Assembly (NCBI GenBank): GCA_003427395.1
Contig: BFEA01000111.1
Span: 157,806 to 197,782, forward strand
Direction of reading: 5' to 3'
Origin: Chara braunii
Taxonomy: Eukaryota > Streptophyta > Charophyceae > Charales > Characeae
DNA: 39,977 nucleotides
In this document: piece by piece, positions 1 to 10,829 of the stretch
Layout: each line of letters starts with the position of its first letter
How positions within the stretch are numbered: the stretch's first letter is position 1
The notes under the pieces: model-generated
Told to the model about the DNA's origin: nothing
Databases searched by the model: none
What the model saw: only the letters and a program-made list of their open reading frames with translations
Position numbers and translations under genes: made by a program

Positions 1-72
<72 letters not shown>
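1..72. repeat. (CT)n dinucleotide microsatellite
   Basis: A pure CT run from the window edge to about base 72. It may continue outside the window. A similar CT tract occurs at 23822-23951. Confidence 0.97.
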
Positions 73-75
<3 letters not shown>

Positions 76-934
76 GCGCGCTCTTAGCCTCATTGCTTTG
101 GCTACCTTAGGGCTGCATTCCCCGCACCCACGTGGTAGACAATCTTTTTTGTTCGCAACGCCTCGAGCGATGCTAATCTTCTCGGTTCACAGTCTGTGGA
201 GGATGCATTATGGGGACTCACAACCCCTAGAGGATACGTTAGAGGGCCTCGTTCCACAACTTTTCAATTGAACCACCAGTACCTTTCTGCGGTTGGGGGT
301 CCGGTAGACCCAAGGAAAACGAGGTAAATGGACTGCAGGCTGTCATGTTGGCTCATGAACTTTTAATGAAGAAGGCAATGAAGTGAAACAAAATGAAAAA
401 AAAACTTATCACTGTTTTCAGGGCATTTTCAAGCTACAGTCTTAACCTGAAAGCAAGGTACATACCTTGTGTACGAATAGAAGATGCGGGGTACTTCTGG
501 AAAAAGAACATATTTAGTACACGGTGGCATGAAGTTTTTGAGCTCGCGCGAAGTAGACTTCATAGAGGCCCTCGGTCCACTACTCTCCACATGTGCAAAT
601 TGAGAGTGAATATTCGAGGGTACCTTCTATTCAAAAATTTAACAACAACTTTTTAGAACCCATTTTTCGAAGGTAACTTGAATATAAGGTATGTACCTTG
701 TTTTCAAGTGAAACAATCTCTTTACTCGCCTTTAGATAGTCGAGGGATCGGTAGACCTTTTTTTTCCAACAGGTGTATGGTCTACCAGTAGGTCAGTGTG
801 GGGTCTGACCTTGGTCTCAGGGCGGCAAAAAATAGAAATACACTGAATTTGTGCAGCGATTATTTGACAGACAATTTATTATTACTATTTTTTCCTGATT
901 TTTTTGGTATAAAGATCACAACATTGTTGAGCCC
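73..934. other. anonymous sequence with MITE-end scraps
   Basis: No convincing gene. Two pieces resemble the ends of the GGGCCTCGCTCC MITE family found intact at 24290 and 32142: one near 244-262 and one near 561-605, the latter followed by the family's subterminal CACATGTGCAAA stretch. The 15-bp near-palindrome AAGGTACATACCTTG near 455-470 recurs inverted near 686-700, so 440-715 may be a small TIR element. Short ORFs here look like chance. Confidence 0.4.
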
Positions 935-1600
935 ATGGACCCCGCTGAGGGGACCTTCCCTACCGCGTTACGCAAGATTCGGGATGTTGCATACAGATTG
1001 GGAGCTTTGTCGTGCCAGTCGAGTGGACCAGCTATAACTCTCATGAGTCCCTACAACAGGATAGGGTCTCGTGAGGCACAACTTACCTCCACCCACGGGA
1101 GTTGTCACCATCCCTTGGGTGGGCGTATCCCCATCAAGCTACGAGTCCACAGTACGGAAGTTTTTACATGCAATCGCAAAGGTGAACCAACCAAGGATGT
1201 TTCTCGTTCGCTGCAGCATAAGGGGTACACGCAGTCACGCTTGATCGAATCCATACGCGAACTGATACTTGGGGCGCTGATTTCCCAAGCGCAACCCTAC
1301 GCCGGTTGACTAGGACATCGCAGCTACCACACGTCTCACTCTTTCACAAACATAATCTACAAGCATAACTCTCTATGCCAAGTCCCTTCGCAAACGTTCC
1401 AACCAATACCTCGGAGTGTGCACGTACATCAGGGTCTGGCCCGCACGAAAATGCATAATATGAATGCCTGTGCGAAGGAGGCCACAACATTCAACCATGC
1501 ATACTCACGTGTTCGACCGTCATGCCGACACTTCATGCATTACCCCCAATCGCGCGACCTTTCGTGAGTTTCAGGGTTGCGCACGACACTCAAGTATCAG
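935..1600 (+). repeat. dispersed repeat family D, copy 1
   Basis: This stretch aligns by eye, in inverse orientation, with about 20040-20750. Shared blocks include one around GTTGTCACCATCCCTT, one around TTTCTCGTTCGCTG and one around GACTAGGAC. Both copies carry an ORF with the same short peptide (GSCHHPLGGRIP), but the reading is not otherwise maintained, so I treat it as repeat DNA and not as a gene. It could be part of an LTR; I see no clear TG...CA ends or polypurine tract. Confidence 0.6.
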
Positions 1601-1909
1601 AAATGACATATCGTGAAGGATGCCTCCTTAATGATAAAGAACGGTTGAAGGATAAGTCGTTCAACCCTTGTGGCATCTCTGGCTTTTAGGCAGAGCACGA
1701 CGATGGTCGAGGAGTAAGTGTTCATCATGTAGGGGGAACTCTCTTGTGGTGGACAAGAACCTGGATGCCCTGAATAAGGACCGCGAATTCCACGTCCAGG
1801 ACCAACGTCCGTAGTAAGCCCTTCACAGATATTCTGATCCACATCTCGATAGATAGAAAAATAGGGATACACATAGATACACATTAAACTCAAGAAAAAT
1901 AGATCTTTG
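1601..1909. other. no recognisable feature
   Basis: Short unassigned stretch between repeat D and element E. No gene, RNA or clear repeat was recognised. Confidence 0.4.
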
Positions 1910-3149
1910 TGTGGGAACCAAGGAAGATCATCTTTCACATTTACTCATGCAGCTCACTCAACCTTTTGCAAGCATTCACCATCTTAGCATGAAAGACAAG
2001 ATAAAGCTTCGAGATAGATACCTGCACACACACACATTCAGCCAAAGCACGTTTCATGCACTAATGGAGTCAACCTTACCAATTTTTGTAACTCAATCCC
2101 CCTTAACTCACAATAAAAGCCTCAACCATTGTCTGATTCCCCTTTGAATGACAGTCAATCCGTTTGAATAGCCCCTTTGAAATAAACCAGATAAAATCTC
2201 AGGGAAAACCCTAATCCCACAGGGCTAAGTTTTAAGGTTTGAGATACAAAAATAGGTAGAAAGTTTAGTCGCAAACCAACCTGCTATCAAGCGATAGCAG
2301 AAGTTCATGAAGTCCAAAACCTTTGAAAAAGCTTGCAGGTAGCGATGATCTGTGTCACAAAGCTAAAGCAGGCACCACGTGTCAAGTTAAAGAATGTCAA
2401 CTTCGTATCGTATGATGAATTACTTAGTAGTGATGTCTTGTAACAATATAAAATTAACAAAAATTTTGGCAAGAAAGTGTGCTCGCAGAATATGTACTAA
2501 ACCAAATCTTAAGATAAAACTTTTAACTTAAAGGCAACCTGAAAATAAACTAACTCTTTGGTTTTAGTAAAAATTTTGGCAGCACTTCCCCTAGCAAGGG
2601 AGACTTTCATAACTTTTACCGACTCAAAAAATTATACTAACTCTAACTCAAAAGTCTTCCCAAGATTTTGACTAACTCTGCAACTCTTAGCATAAATTTC
2701 GGCAGCATCTCCCCTAGAAAAGGAAAACCTTAGAATTCCCACTAACTTAGAAGTTGATCAAAATCTGACAAAAACAAGCATGCACGAAAAAGACAATGCG
2801 AGAATAAAAGAAGACAACTACTGAACTATCTATTAAGCACAAAGCGAGCACTAACAGACTAAGTTATACGACTGAAATGACAAGCATATGAGCAAAAAAA
2901 CAAAATGCACGAACAAAATTTAAATCACGTGCACAAAGCAAAGGTACATTGATCAAATTTTATCTCTACATTTAACATGTGCAACCCTTTTTCCTAAAAA
3001 TGTCATATATCTGAATTAATGTGAATTCTAACTTTTTCAAAATTATTCTCAGTCAGACACATGCAAACTATCAAACACACTTATCTCGATTATTCTCATA
3101 AGGAGATAAGTCTATTTTTTTATCAATAAGCAAACTAATTGACTTAGCA

Positions 3150-3745
3150 AACCGTCTGGATCAATCGATACGACATTATGTTCAGACTCATTCAAACCAT
3201 TTTAAGCAAACGACAATAAAGCGTCTGGATCAGTCGATACGACATCACACCCAGACTCGTTCAAATCTTTCATGCAAACAAGAGCAAAGTGTCCGGATCC
3301 GTCGATACAACATCGGGCACAGACTAATTCAAACCTCTCGGACAAATGTTGACAAAGTATCCGGATCAGTTGATGCGACATCATATCCAGACTCATTTCA
3401 ACCTTTCAGGCAGACATCAACAAAGCGTCGGGATCAATCGATGCGACATCATATCCAGACCCATTTCACATTTTCAGGCAAACGTCAACAAAGTGTTCGG
3501 ATCAGTCGCGGTAACATCATATCCAGACTCATTTCAAGGTTTTAGGCAAACGTGAACAAAACGTCCGGATAAATCAATGCGACATTATATCTAAACTCAT
3601 TCAAACCTCTCAGACAAACAAAAGCAAAGTGTCTGGACCAATCGATACGACGTCACTCCCTGGCCCATTCAAAATCATCGTAGACAAACGAAAGCAAAGC
3701 GTCCGGATCAGCCGATACGACGTCATGTACAGGCCTATTCAGATC
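3150..3745. repeat. ~68-bp minisatellite, about 9 units
   Basis: Consecutive units begin with a CGTCTGGATCAATCGATACG-like stretch, continue through ACATCATATCCAGACTCATT, and end with a variable CAGGCAAACG-like spacer. Unit starts fall near 3154, 3222, 3290, 3359, 3428, 3496, 3562, 3631 and 3700. Units are diverged from each other, so the array is old. It lies inside element E copy 1, in the slot where copy 2 carries a different array. Confidence 0.9.
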
Positions 3746-3975
3746 ATCATATGCAATCATCGTAAATTTCATGTTCAGGAAGATGAAATTAAACAAACAT
3801 AGTAGATTAACTTGATTCAGTTAAAATCCTGAACAAAACAAAAAAATATACAAAGGTCAAAATCATTCAAACTGAACAGAAAGTATTATAAGTAGGGGAA
3901 TACGAGATTCTGAAGGAGATCGCGTCCACCTGCCTTACAGTTCCCTGCCTCCATGATTTTTCCTAAGTCCCGACA

Positions 3976-4037
3976 GGTGAGTGAACCTCCTACAGGCCCT
4001 TGATGCGGTGTAGTGGGTTTCAATCCCACCTATCACC
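3976..4037 (+). other. 62-nt tRNA-like fold in element E copy 1
   Basis: The plus strand can form a 5-bp closing stem (GGTGA at 3976-3980 with TCACC at 4033-4037). It can also form a T-arm-like hairpin (stem 4013-4017 with 4025-4029, loop TTTCAAT). GTTTCAATCCC matches a pol III B-box (GGTTCRANYCC) at all but one position. The equivalent sequence at 15750-15811 has the same 62-nt length and keeps the fold through paired changes. There is no full D-arm, so it is not a normal tRNA; it may be a tRNA-derived SINE head. Confidence 0.5.
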
Positions 4038-4255
4038 TTCCTCTCCCGAACCACAAACTAGACTGAGAGGAAGAAGGGTAGAAAGAGAAATCTCAGTCTC
4101 TCAAGATACGAGAAGGGGTCACTCAGACTCGCATTGAGAGAGCCTTGATGCTTTACAGTCATGAGGGTCCCGCAATGGTAGTTGTACGCACTAGAATCTT
4201 TTGCCTTGAAGTTCCCTTAACTAATGTCAAGCCTGTTGCAGCAACACCCTGCCGC

Positions 4256-4760
4256 ACAACAGAAAAAATTCCCAGAATTAAATAATCATTCTATAGTAAA
4301 ATTACATTCTAAATTTTTAAATTTTATTCCATCTTAAAGAATGTCATTCCAATTTTAAAATTTTTCGTCTTACTTGAAAACTTTCATTCAAAGAATGGGG
4401 TATCCCTTCTTATTTGAACTGCATGCTAGAGATGGAATGAAAGTCTGGATAAGTTCATGAAATGTTTTAATTGGACTGTCATTCTAAGTAAGGATTTTCA
4501 GTCATAAATAGGTTAATCCGATCTAAATAAGAAGATATTTGTTGTAGTACAATGAAAGTTTAATTAAAACATTTCATAAACTCGTCCAGACTTCCGTTCC
4601 ATCTTCAACAAATAGATGTAGTTGGAAGGAAAAACTCATATTTAGACGAAAACTTATCAAATAAAATTGAAAATTTTAGAATTAGACGAACATTGGAATT
4701 ATAATTTATAAATATCTATTTTTTTAACTTTAATTTCTCGTGGGAATTTTTCTGTTGCAA
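4256..4760. mobile_element. foldback MITE, ~505 bp
   Basis: AT-rich element whose two halves are imperfect inverted repeats nearly to the centre. Outer ends are CAACAGAAAAAATTCCCA on the left and its near reverse complement on the right. An inner conserved part is AAAGTCTGGATAAGTTCATG, mirrored near 4570-4600. It interrupts element E copy 1. GCAACACCC before and GCAACACTC after the element could be a 9-bp, Mutator-like target duplication, but the boundary on the left is ambiguous. Confidence 0.65.
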
Positions 4761-5040
4761 CACTCAAAGGTCTGCCGTTGTAGCCAACCCAATCAAACAC
4801 TTAAGGCTCGCAACCAGTTCTACCATCTGCGGTCCAAAGATAAGTAATGGCAGTGATAACAAAAAATCGGCAGTGCTCCGGAGACTTTTCAACAGTAGTA
4901 CCCTCCAAAAGATAACAAAATCAGTATCATCAACAATATGCTCTTCAACAGCAGCCCTTTGGAGACGAAATAGCAGCAACAGTCTCAAAGCCACAACAAC
5001 AGCGGCAGTACCGTAGGCTTAAGATCGTCGGAAATAACCT

Positions 5041-6603
5041 GGTCGTAGTGCAGTGGTCTGCCTAAGCTACAACAGTCACAGATCCTCGGTAAGTGCGCAA
5101 AAGTGGCACAAAAAATAGACCACCGCACTTCAATTTGCCGCACCTCAAGTTACGACCTCCGCACTGCCTAACTCCAACGTGTATACTCACCAGACACCGT
5201 CAATATGCGTGCATATCTTTGTTCCCTCCCGTTCTCTCTTCTGTTCACAGTTCTTTCCACGAACGCCCCTCCCCCTGTTGGATTTCTAGCCCACTCGGTA
5301 ATGTCATTTATACTTGTCAAAAGTTGTCATAACTAAAATAACTCGGTGCGCCATGATCGAAGTTGATTGCAACCACATAGGCGACCAATGTTGTCTTCTC
5401 CAAGTAAAATGGACGAAGCTTCAAATGATTAAAATGATTGTTTCCTTACCCACTTCATAAGGATCAATCTGTTGTGATCAGCAGAGGACACTACTATCAA
5501 AGGAGGATTCGGAGGGACATGGTTCCATGATTGATGGCGGACACAATTTCAAACAAAGCCCTAATGAGGACAATCAGTATTCTTTATCACGATAGTCCGA
5601 CTGACAAAGATGACTGCAATAGCCATGAGGCAATGTGCACCAACCGCGAACAGGAGCAGAGACTATGTCTAGAATAATGAGCTCGAACACAACAACCAAA
5701 CGCGGACACAGACATAGCCAGTTCACCAAACCGTTCCACCAACAAGAGAAACCGAGGTTCGATGGGTTCCCCGCTGCACCCCCTGTAGCAGTCCGTCGAG
5801 ATCGCCTTGATTACGGCCCATTGAGAATCATCACCATACTAGTTGTCACAGTGAATAACGAGCATGATCGGGACCAAGTGTGTCCAAGTCTATGGTTGCA
5901 AAGAAGACCGACGACAGAGGCAAATATGATCGTGGACACTTAGTTACTTTCGCGAAGGAGGTGAGCACAACCAGCGTCAAGGTTTTCGCTCCACCTCTTC
6001 ACCACTATGCAAAATGAGAATCGATAGCTTGTCGCTAGTGGCCAACCGGTTCGGCTAGTGGCGGCGGGAATGAAGGGGTTGTGATAGCTTTCATGAATTA
6101 TTTATGGCTGCACGAGGATTTCATGAGCGACAGACGGAGGTGGTGGATTTTGCCTTGGCACAACAGTGAGGACTCATTTTAGGATTGTTGTTGTACTGTT
6201 GGATCGTTGACATCTTTAATGATTCCCACATTCGTTGGGTTGACTATAAAGAATGGAGATCAATTAATGTTGATCTCGTTTGCCTTTATTGCTAATATGG
6301 AGGTCGAGGGCGAGTCTCAATCATTTGACTTCTCATGAGACTTTGTGCCATTTCCCGTCATTGCACCATTCTATGGATATATGTCCTAAGTTTATGGACG
6401 GTACATTGCTATATCTTTGCCTCCGTGTGACCTGGGTTGCTCACTTCATCAGGTGATTGGTTTGTTTGTTTCTCCCATGGTTTATTTTTGCGACTTACAA
6501 CCGGATGATCCAAGTTCGTCAGATCTGTTTATTTTAGGATTTTTGTGATTGTTTGTTAAACTTGTTTTAAGGATTGTTGCACATGACTTTGTGGTGGTTG
6601 CAA
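5041..6603. other. anonymous intergenic sequence
   Basis: About 1.5 kb with no recognisable gene, RNA or repeat. The longest ORFs (5635-5943 plus, 102 aa; 6574-6825 plus, 83 aa) have no motif I recognise, and the second runs into the palindromic artefact. I would not annotate either as a gene. Confidence 0.4.
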
Positions 6604-8059
6604 AAGAGAATGTTACTTTTTGGTTTATCTTGCCATTTTATGAAAGAGTTGAAATTTGTTTGGTGCTTCACTAGTTTTTGGGTTTGTTATAATCCGAGTC
6701 GCTTCCCGTTGTGGGTTGTAGGTTGCTTTTGTTCGTTTTGTTTGAATGATTTCTTCGTGGTTTGTGTGTCTCTTGTAGTGAGGATTATAGTTTTTTGCTT
6801 TTCTTTATCATTACAGTTGACATAAGTTTAACAAAATTGTGAGACAAACAAATGAGTTTTTTTTTTTTGGGACTCAATCATGTGGGCAGTGGGGTGTTTT
6901 AGGGGGATAGCGCAAATTTGTGAAGTAGTTTGTTCTAAATTACAAGGACGTGGGTGGGGTTCTAGGATCTTGACCCCTGCCATGAAGGTGGTAGGGTATT
7001 TATGCGGGCTTGAATAATATATGTTACTTTGGCATTCGTCTCTTCTTAGTCTTTGCTATCATCTAATATTTTCATACGGATTAGTGAGCATAACTCTGCT
7101 GGGACTTCATCATGGAGGGTGGGGAAGCTCAGTTTCGGAGTTGACGTAGATTGGGGTAGTGGTTTACCCTAAATCGTGAGGAGGAGGGAGGGTTTTGAAG
7201 GGTCTTTATCCCTGCTGCGCGACTAGTAGGGTATTTTCACTGGGGCTTGGAAAAACACCATCATAATGGGAGTTGGTGTTTTTGGTAACGATGAGAGTGG
7301 GTAGAGGTGCAAATTCTACCCTAAATCGCGAGGAGGTGGGAGGGCTTTGTGGGGTCTATGTCTGCAGTTAAGGGCCTGTGGATACTGACCCCTGCAGCGG
7401 GGGAAGCAGAGTGGGTCTACAAGATGTGGCGATACCTTTGGATGATCACTTTTTGTTTGGTAGTTTTGTTATCATTTTTTTATTGTGCACGATTGGTACA
7501 CGCTTTTGAATTGGATTGGTTTAGTTGCACGGCCCTGAAAAAAAGCAGTCCGGGATGCTTGGATCATTCCGACAGGGGCGCCACCCTATGTTTTATAACG
7601 GATGCCAGGCCAGATTTCCGACAGAGTGTATAATTCGGCCTTGGGCACAAAAAAGTAAAAAAAAAAAAATTATAGTATTTCACTCATCTGCTTCCAGTGA
7701 CGCTTGAACTCGGCTCCATGTTTCAACAGTTCAAGGGTGCACCAATTGAGCTACCTGTAGGCTAGTTGATAGATATGATCACTGGACTAACAGGCCACAT
7801 GTAATGAAAAATTATTTTCATTTGGTCATGTGATTGTAACTGAATTTGGAATTGGGTCTATATGTCCGACGACCTCTAGCTCAGTTGGTTAGGCATGCAA
7901 GTGGATTCAGGAGGCTATGGGTTCGAGTCTCATGACCGCCTGCGCACTTAGTGTCAACCGACTGTGATAATCCGCTTGATACCCTTGATCGATATTAGGA
8001 TTTATGACCAACACGGGTGTGAGTGTGAGCGTGCGTGGGTTTTGTGTGGTATGTGGGAG
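6604..8059 (+). repeat. left arm of 1,456-bp perfect inverted repeat
   Basis: Every base checked at x has its complement at 16382-x in the right arm (8323-9778). Homopolymer runs near 7655-7670 and 8711-8725 also match in length. ORFs inside (for example 7349-7633) are mirrored exactly, which shows they are duplicated sequence and not separate genes. The arm includes two SINE-like units. Given the adapter at 8112-8149, this is probably a misassembly and not a biological palindrome. Confidence 0.95.
7660..7860 (-). mobile_element. tRNA-derived SINE, T-tailed
   Basis: On the minus strand a body resembling 21040-21190 is followed by a tRNA-like part with A-box-like TAGCTCAATTGG and B-box-like GAGTTCAAGCG (about 7757-7695), then a T-run. 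The related plus-strand unit at 21017-21200 supports a family. The first tRNA-like half is degenerate. The same unit appears mirrored at about 8522-8722 because of the inverted repeat. Confidence 0.55.
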
Positions 8060-8060
8060 C
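7868..8060 (+). mobile_element. second tRNA-like SINE head, plus strand
   Basis: TAGCTCAGTTGG (A-box-like) is followed about 45 bases later by GGTTCGAGTC (B-box-like), the spacing of a tRNA. It lacks proper tRNA stems, so it is a SINE head, not a tRNA gene. It lies head to head with the minus-strand SINE. The downstream end is not defined because the assembly breaks here. It is mirrored at about 8322-8514. Confidence 0.5.
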
Positions 8061-8111
8061 GTGCAGGGGTTCTCTGCATACTATGGCTATGGCCAGCACT
8101 CACCCACACAC

Positions 8112-8149
8112 CTGTCTCTTATACACATCTAGATGTGTATAAGAGACAG
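8112..8149. other. Nextera mate-pair junction adapter (contaminant)
   Basis: Bases 8112-8130 read CTGTCTCTTATACACATCT, the Tn5 mosaic end used in Nextera libraries. Bases 8131-8149 are its exact reverse complement. The 38-bp back-to-back pair is the circularisation junction of the Nextera mate-pair protocol. An ORF across it yields the peptide VSYTHLDVYKRQ, a recurrent mark of this contaminant in translated databases. It is not genomic. Confidence 0.98.
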
Positions 8150-8322
8150 TCTCATGACCGCCTGCGCACTTAGTGTCAACCGACTGTGATAATCCGCTTG
8201 ATACCCTTGATCGATATTAGGATTTATGACCAACACGGGTGTGAGTGTGAGCGTGCGTGGGTTTTGTGTGGTATGTGGGAGCGTGCAGGGGTTCTCTGCA
8301 TACTATGGCTATGGCCAGCACT
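8150..8322 (+). repeat. 173-bp direct copy of 7928-8100
   Basis: Immediately after the adapter the sequence repeats 7928-8100 with a constant offset of 222, then switches at 8322/8323 to the reverse complement of the left arm. The order (arm, adapter, direct copy, inverted arm) is what a mate-pair chimaera would produce. Confidence 0.95.
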
Positions 8323-9778
8323 CTCCCACATACCACACAAAACCCACGCACGCTCACACTCACACCCGTGTTGGTCATAAATCCTAATATCGATCAAGGG
8401 TATCAAGCGGATTATCACAGTCGGTTGACACTAAGTGCGCAGGCGGTCATGAGACTCGAACCCATAGCCTCCTGAATCCACTTGCATGCCTAACCAACTG
8501 AGCTAGAGGTCGTCGGACATATAGACCCAATTCCAAATTCAGTTACAATCACATGACCAAATGAAAATAATTTTTCATTACATGTGGCCTGTTAGTCCAG
8601 TGATCATATCTATCAACTAGCCTACAGGTAGCTCAATTGGTGCACCCTTGAACTGTTGAAACATGGAGCCGAGTTCAAGCGTCACTGGAAGCAGATGAGT
8701 GAAATACTATAATTTTTTTTTTTTTACTTTTTTGTGCCCAAGGCCGAATTATACACTCTGTCGGAAATCTGGCCTGGCATCCGTTATAAAACATAGGGTG
8801 GCGCCCCTGTCGGAATGATCCAAGCATCCCGGACTGCTTTTTTTCAGGGCCGTGCAACTAAACCAATCCAATTCAAAAGCGTGTACCAATCGTGCACAAT
8901 AAAAAAATGATAACAAAACTACCAAACAAAAAGTGATCATCCAAAGGTATCGCCACATCTTGTAGACCCACTCTGCTTCCCCCGCTGCAGGGGTCAGTAT
9001 CCACAGGCCCTTAACTGCAGACATAGACCCCACAAAGCCCTCCCACCTCCTCGCGATTTAGGGTAGAATTTGCACCTCTACCCACTCTCATCGTTACCAA
9101 AAACACCAACTCCCATTATGATGGTGTTTTTCCAAGCCCCAGTGAAAATACCCTACTAGTCGCGCAGCAGGGATAAAGACCCTTCAAAACCCTCCCTCCT
9201 CCTCACGATTTAGGGTAAACCACTACCCCAATCTACGTCAACTCCGAAACTGAGCTTCCCCACCCTCCATGATGAAGTCCCAGCAGAGTTATGCTCACTA
9301 ATCCGTATGAAAATATTAGATGATAGCAAAGACTAAGAAGAGACGAATGCCAAAGTAACATATATTATTCAAGCCCGCATAAATACCCTACCACCTTCAT
9401 GGCAGGGGTCAAGATCCTAGAACCCCACCCACGTCCTTGTAATTTAGAACAAACTACTTCACAAATTTGCGCTATCCCCCTAAAACACCCCACTGCCCAC
9501 ATGATTGAGTCCCAAAAAAAAAAAACTCATTTGTTTGTCTCACAATTTTGTTAAACTTATGTCAACTGTAATGATAAAGAAAAGCAAAAAACTATAATCC
9601 TCACTACAAGAGACACACAAACCACGAAGAAATCATTCAAACAAAACGAACAAAAGCAACCTACAACCCACAACGGGAAGCGACTCGGATTATAACAAAC
9701 CCAAAAACTAGTGAAGCACCAAACAAATTTCAACTCTTTCATAAAATGGCAAGATAAACCAAAAAGTAACATTCTCTT
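8323..9778 (-). repeat. right arm of 1,456-bp perfect inverted repeat
   Basis: Exact reverse complement of 6604-8059 at every place I compared. Its end at 9778 is abrupt, with unrelated sequence on each side of the two outer edges. Probably artefactual; see the adapter entry. Confidence 0.95.
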
Positions 9779-10184
9779 CTAGCAAGATGGGGTATGAGGG
9801 AAAGTGGATGGGAGGTGCAACTTCTAGCAAAATGTACTCCCTGACCACCACCGACTAGGGCGGGGAGGTAGCTATGCTTGCAGGGGTTCTCTGTATAGGC
9901 TTAGGGCTTTGTTCCACACCACTTGAAACTCAAGAATTTCTTGCCCAACACCGTTCTACGGTGCCCTTGAGTTTCGCTAATCACGACTCGACCGTGATTA
10001 GGTTTTCAGGTTTAGCAAATGGGCGAGGGCGGCTCAAGTGCGGCCCGGGCAAAACTACCTGTTTTTTAAAGTCACCTCTCTCACCATACTTGATGGGCAC
10101 TTGAAAAGGGCATTGAAAGTGTGTCAAAACCCCCCCGATCGTTTTTTCTCCCGGTTGTTCTGCTTTTTTACCTTGTTTGTCCTG

Positions 10185-10265
10185 CACTTCATCAGCCATA
10201 GGACCCTCCGTGCACACACAGATTCGAACCGGTGCCCTCAGCCTCAAGAGTCGAGTTGTACGGTG
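10185..10265 (-). repeat. SINE-like unit, partial
   Basis: Parallel to 10470-10575: a B-box-like GGTTCGAATC on the minus strand (10221-10230) in a context shared with the second unit (CATCAGCCATAGGACC, CAGCCTCAAGAGTCGAG). The A-box half is missing. Confidence 0.5.
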
Positions 10266-10469
10266 TACAAAAGTGGATCCATGCCGGTCGTGATATCCAC
10301 CCCATCTTCAACTCATGCACACACATACAACACCACACAAAGCATCCGCCACACAAGCAGTAGTTGCACACTCGCTCTCATCCAGCACAACTGCTTATCC
10401 AATGGTTTATCCATGGCCCACCGCATCCAGGTATGATTTGTGGGCTGGTTACCCGGTTGAAGTACAGTC

Positions 10470-10575
10470 TGTACTTTATCAGCCACAGGACCTCCTCCGT
10501 GCACGAAGGGATTCAAACGGGCGTCCTCAACCTCAAGAGCCGAGTCTCTTAACCACTACAGCCACCATAGCATGT
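10470..10575 (-). repeat. tRNA-derived SINE-like unit
   Basis: On the minus strand TGGCTGTAGTGG (10553-10564) fits an A-box and GTTTGAATCCC (about 10508-10518) a B-box, with tRNA-like spacing. It is about 75% similar by eye to 10185-10265. Both sit inside the 895-bp PIF/Harbinger-type element. Confidence 0.55.
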
Positions 10576-10829
10576 TTGTCTGGGTTGAACCTCGCACGAG
10601 CTGTTGCAGCACCAGCACCATTCCCGCTCATTTCTACGGCGGACTCTAGGGTTGAGTGAAACCAAATGTGACTCGGGTATTTTTTAATCAGGATTGGAAC
10701 TTGATTGGATTGGAAGAGTGATAGACAGTTGTCTAGAATACAGTTTCCAATACGAGATAACACTTGAGTTTCAAGTGAAGTGGTGTGGAACGAGGCCCTT
10801 AGGAGTAGTTGTAGGTAAATAGTGAAAGG

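Larger units (their letters stand above)
1910..5040 (-). mobile_element. large non-coding element E, copy 1 (unclassified)
   Basis: Read on the minus strand this region matches 13440-18890 on the plus strand in the same order of blocks. They are: a CTGTTG-rich part (about 4770-5040); a conserved block with a tRNA-like fold (3905-4150, matching 15605-15870); a T-rich block near 3780-3900; a tandem array; a motif GGGAARTGCTGCC followed by GAAATTT-like sequence (near 2460, 2570 and 2695, matching near 18180 and 18255); and a 3' block around TTGACYCCATTAG (1985-2080, matching 18730-18830). No long ORF is shared, and no terminal repeats or target duplication were found. It could be a non-autonomous LTR element, a Helitron-like element, or a repeated non-coding transcription unit. 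Boundaries are approximate. Confidence 0.6.
9904..10798. mobile_element. non-autonomous PIF/Harbinger-type element, 895 bp
   Basis: TTA at 9901-9903 and TTA at 10799-10801 flank terminal inverted repeats GGGCTTTGTTCCACACCACT (left) and the reverse complement of GGGCCTCGTTCCACACCACT (right). TTA duplications and GGG ends are typical of PIF/Harbinger. Further inside, ACTTGAAACTCAAG is also mirrored. No transposase ORF is visible. The inside holds two SINE-like units, near 10185-10265 and 10470-10575. Confidence 0.75.

Noticed and set aside
3150-3745. Possible CRISPR array
   Set aside because: Units are contiguous diverged minisatellite copies without unique spacers between identical repeats, and the context is eukaryotic.
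5635-5943. 102-aa ORF as a small host gene
   Set aside because: No motif, no splice context or neighbouring support; length within chance expectation.
7349-7633. 94-aa ORF present twice (also 8749-9033, minus)
   Set aside because: The second copy exists only because of the perfect palindrome. There is no recognisable motif, and the duplication is not evidence of conservation.
7868-7945. Genuine tRNA gene
   Set aside because: A- and B-box-like sequences are present, but acceptor and anticodon stems do not pair properly; better read as a SINE head.
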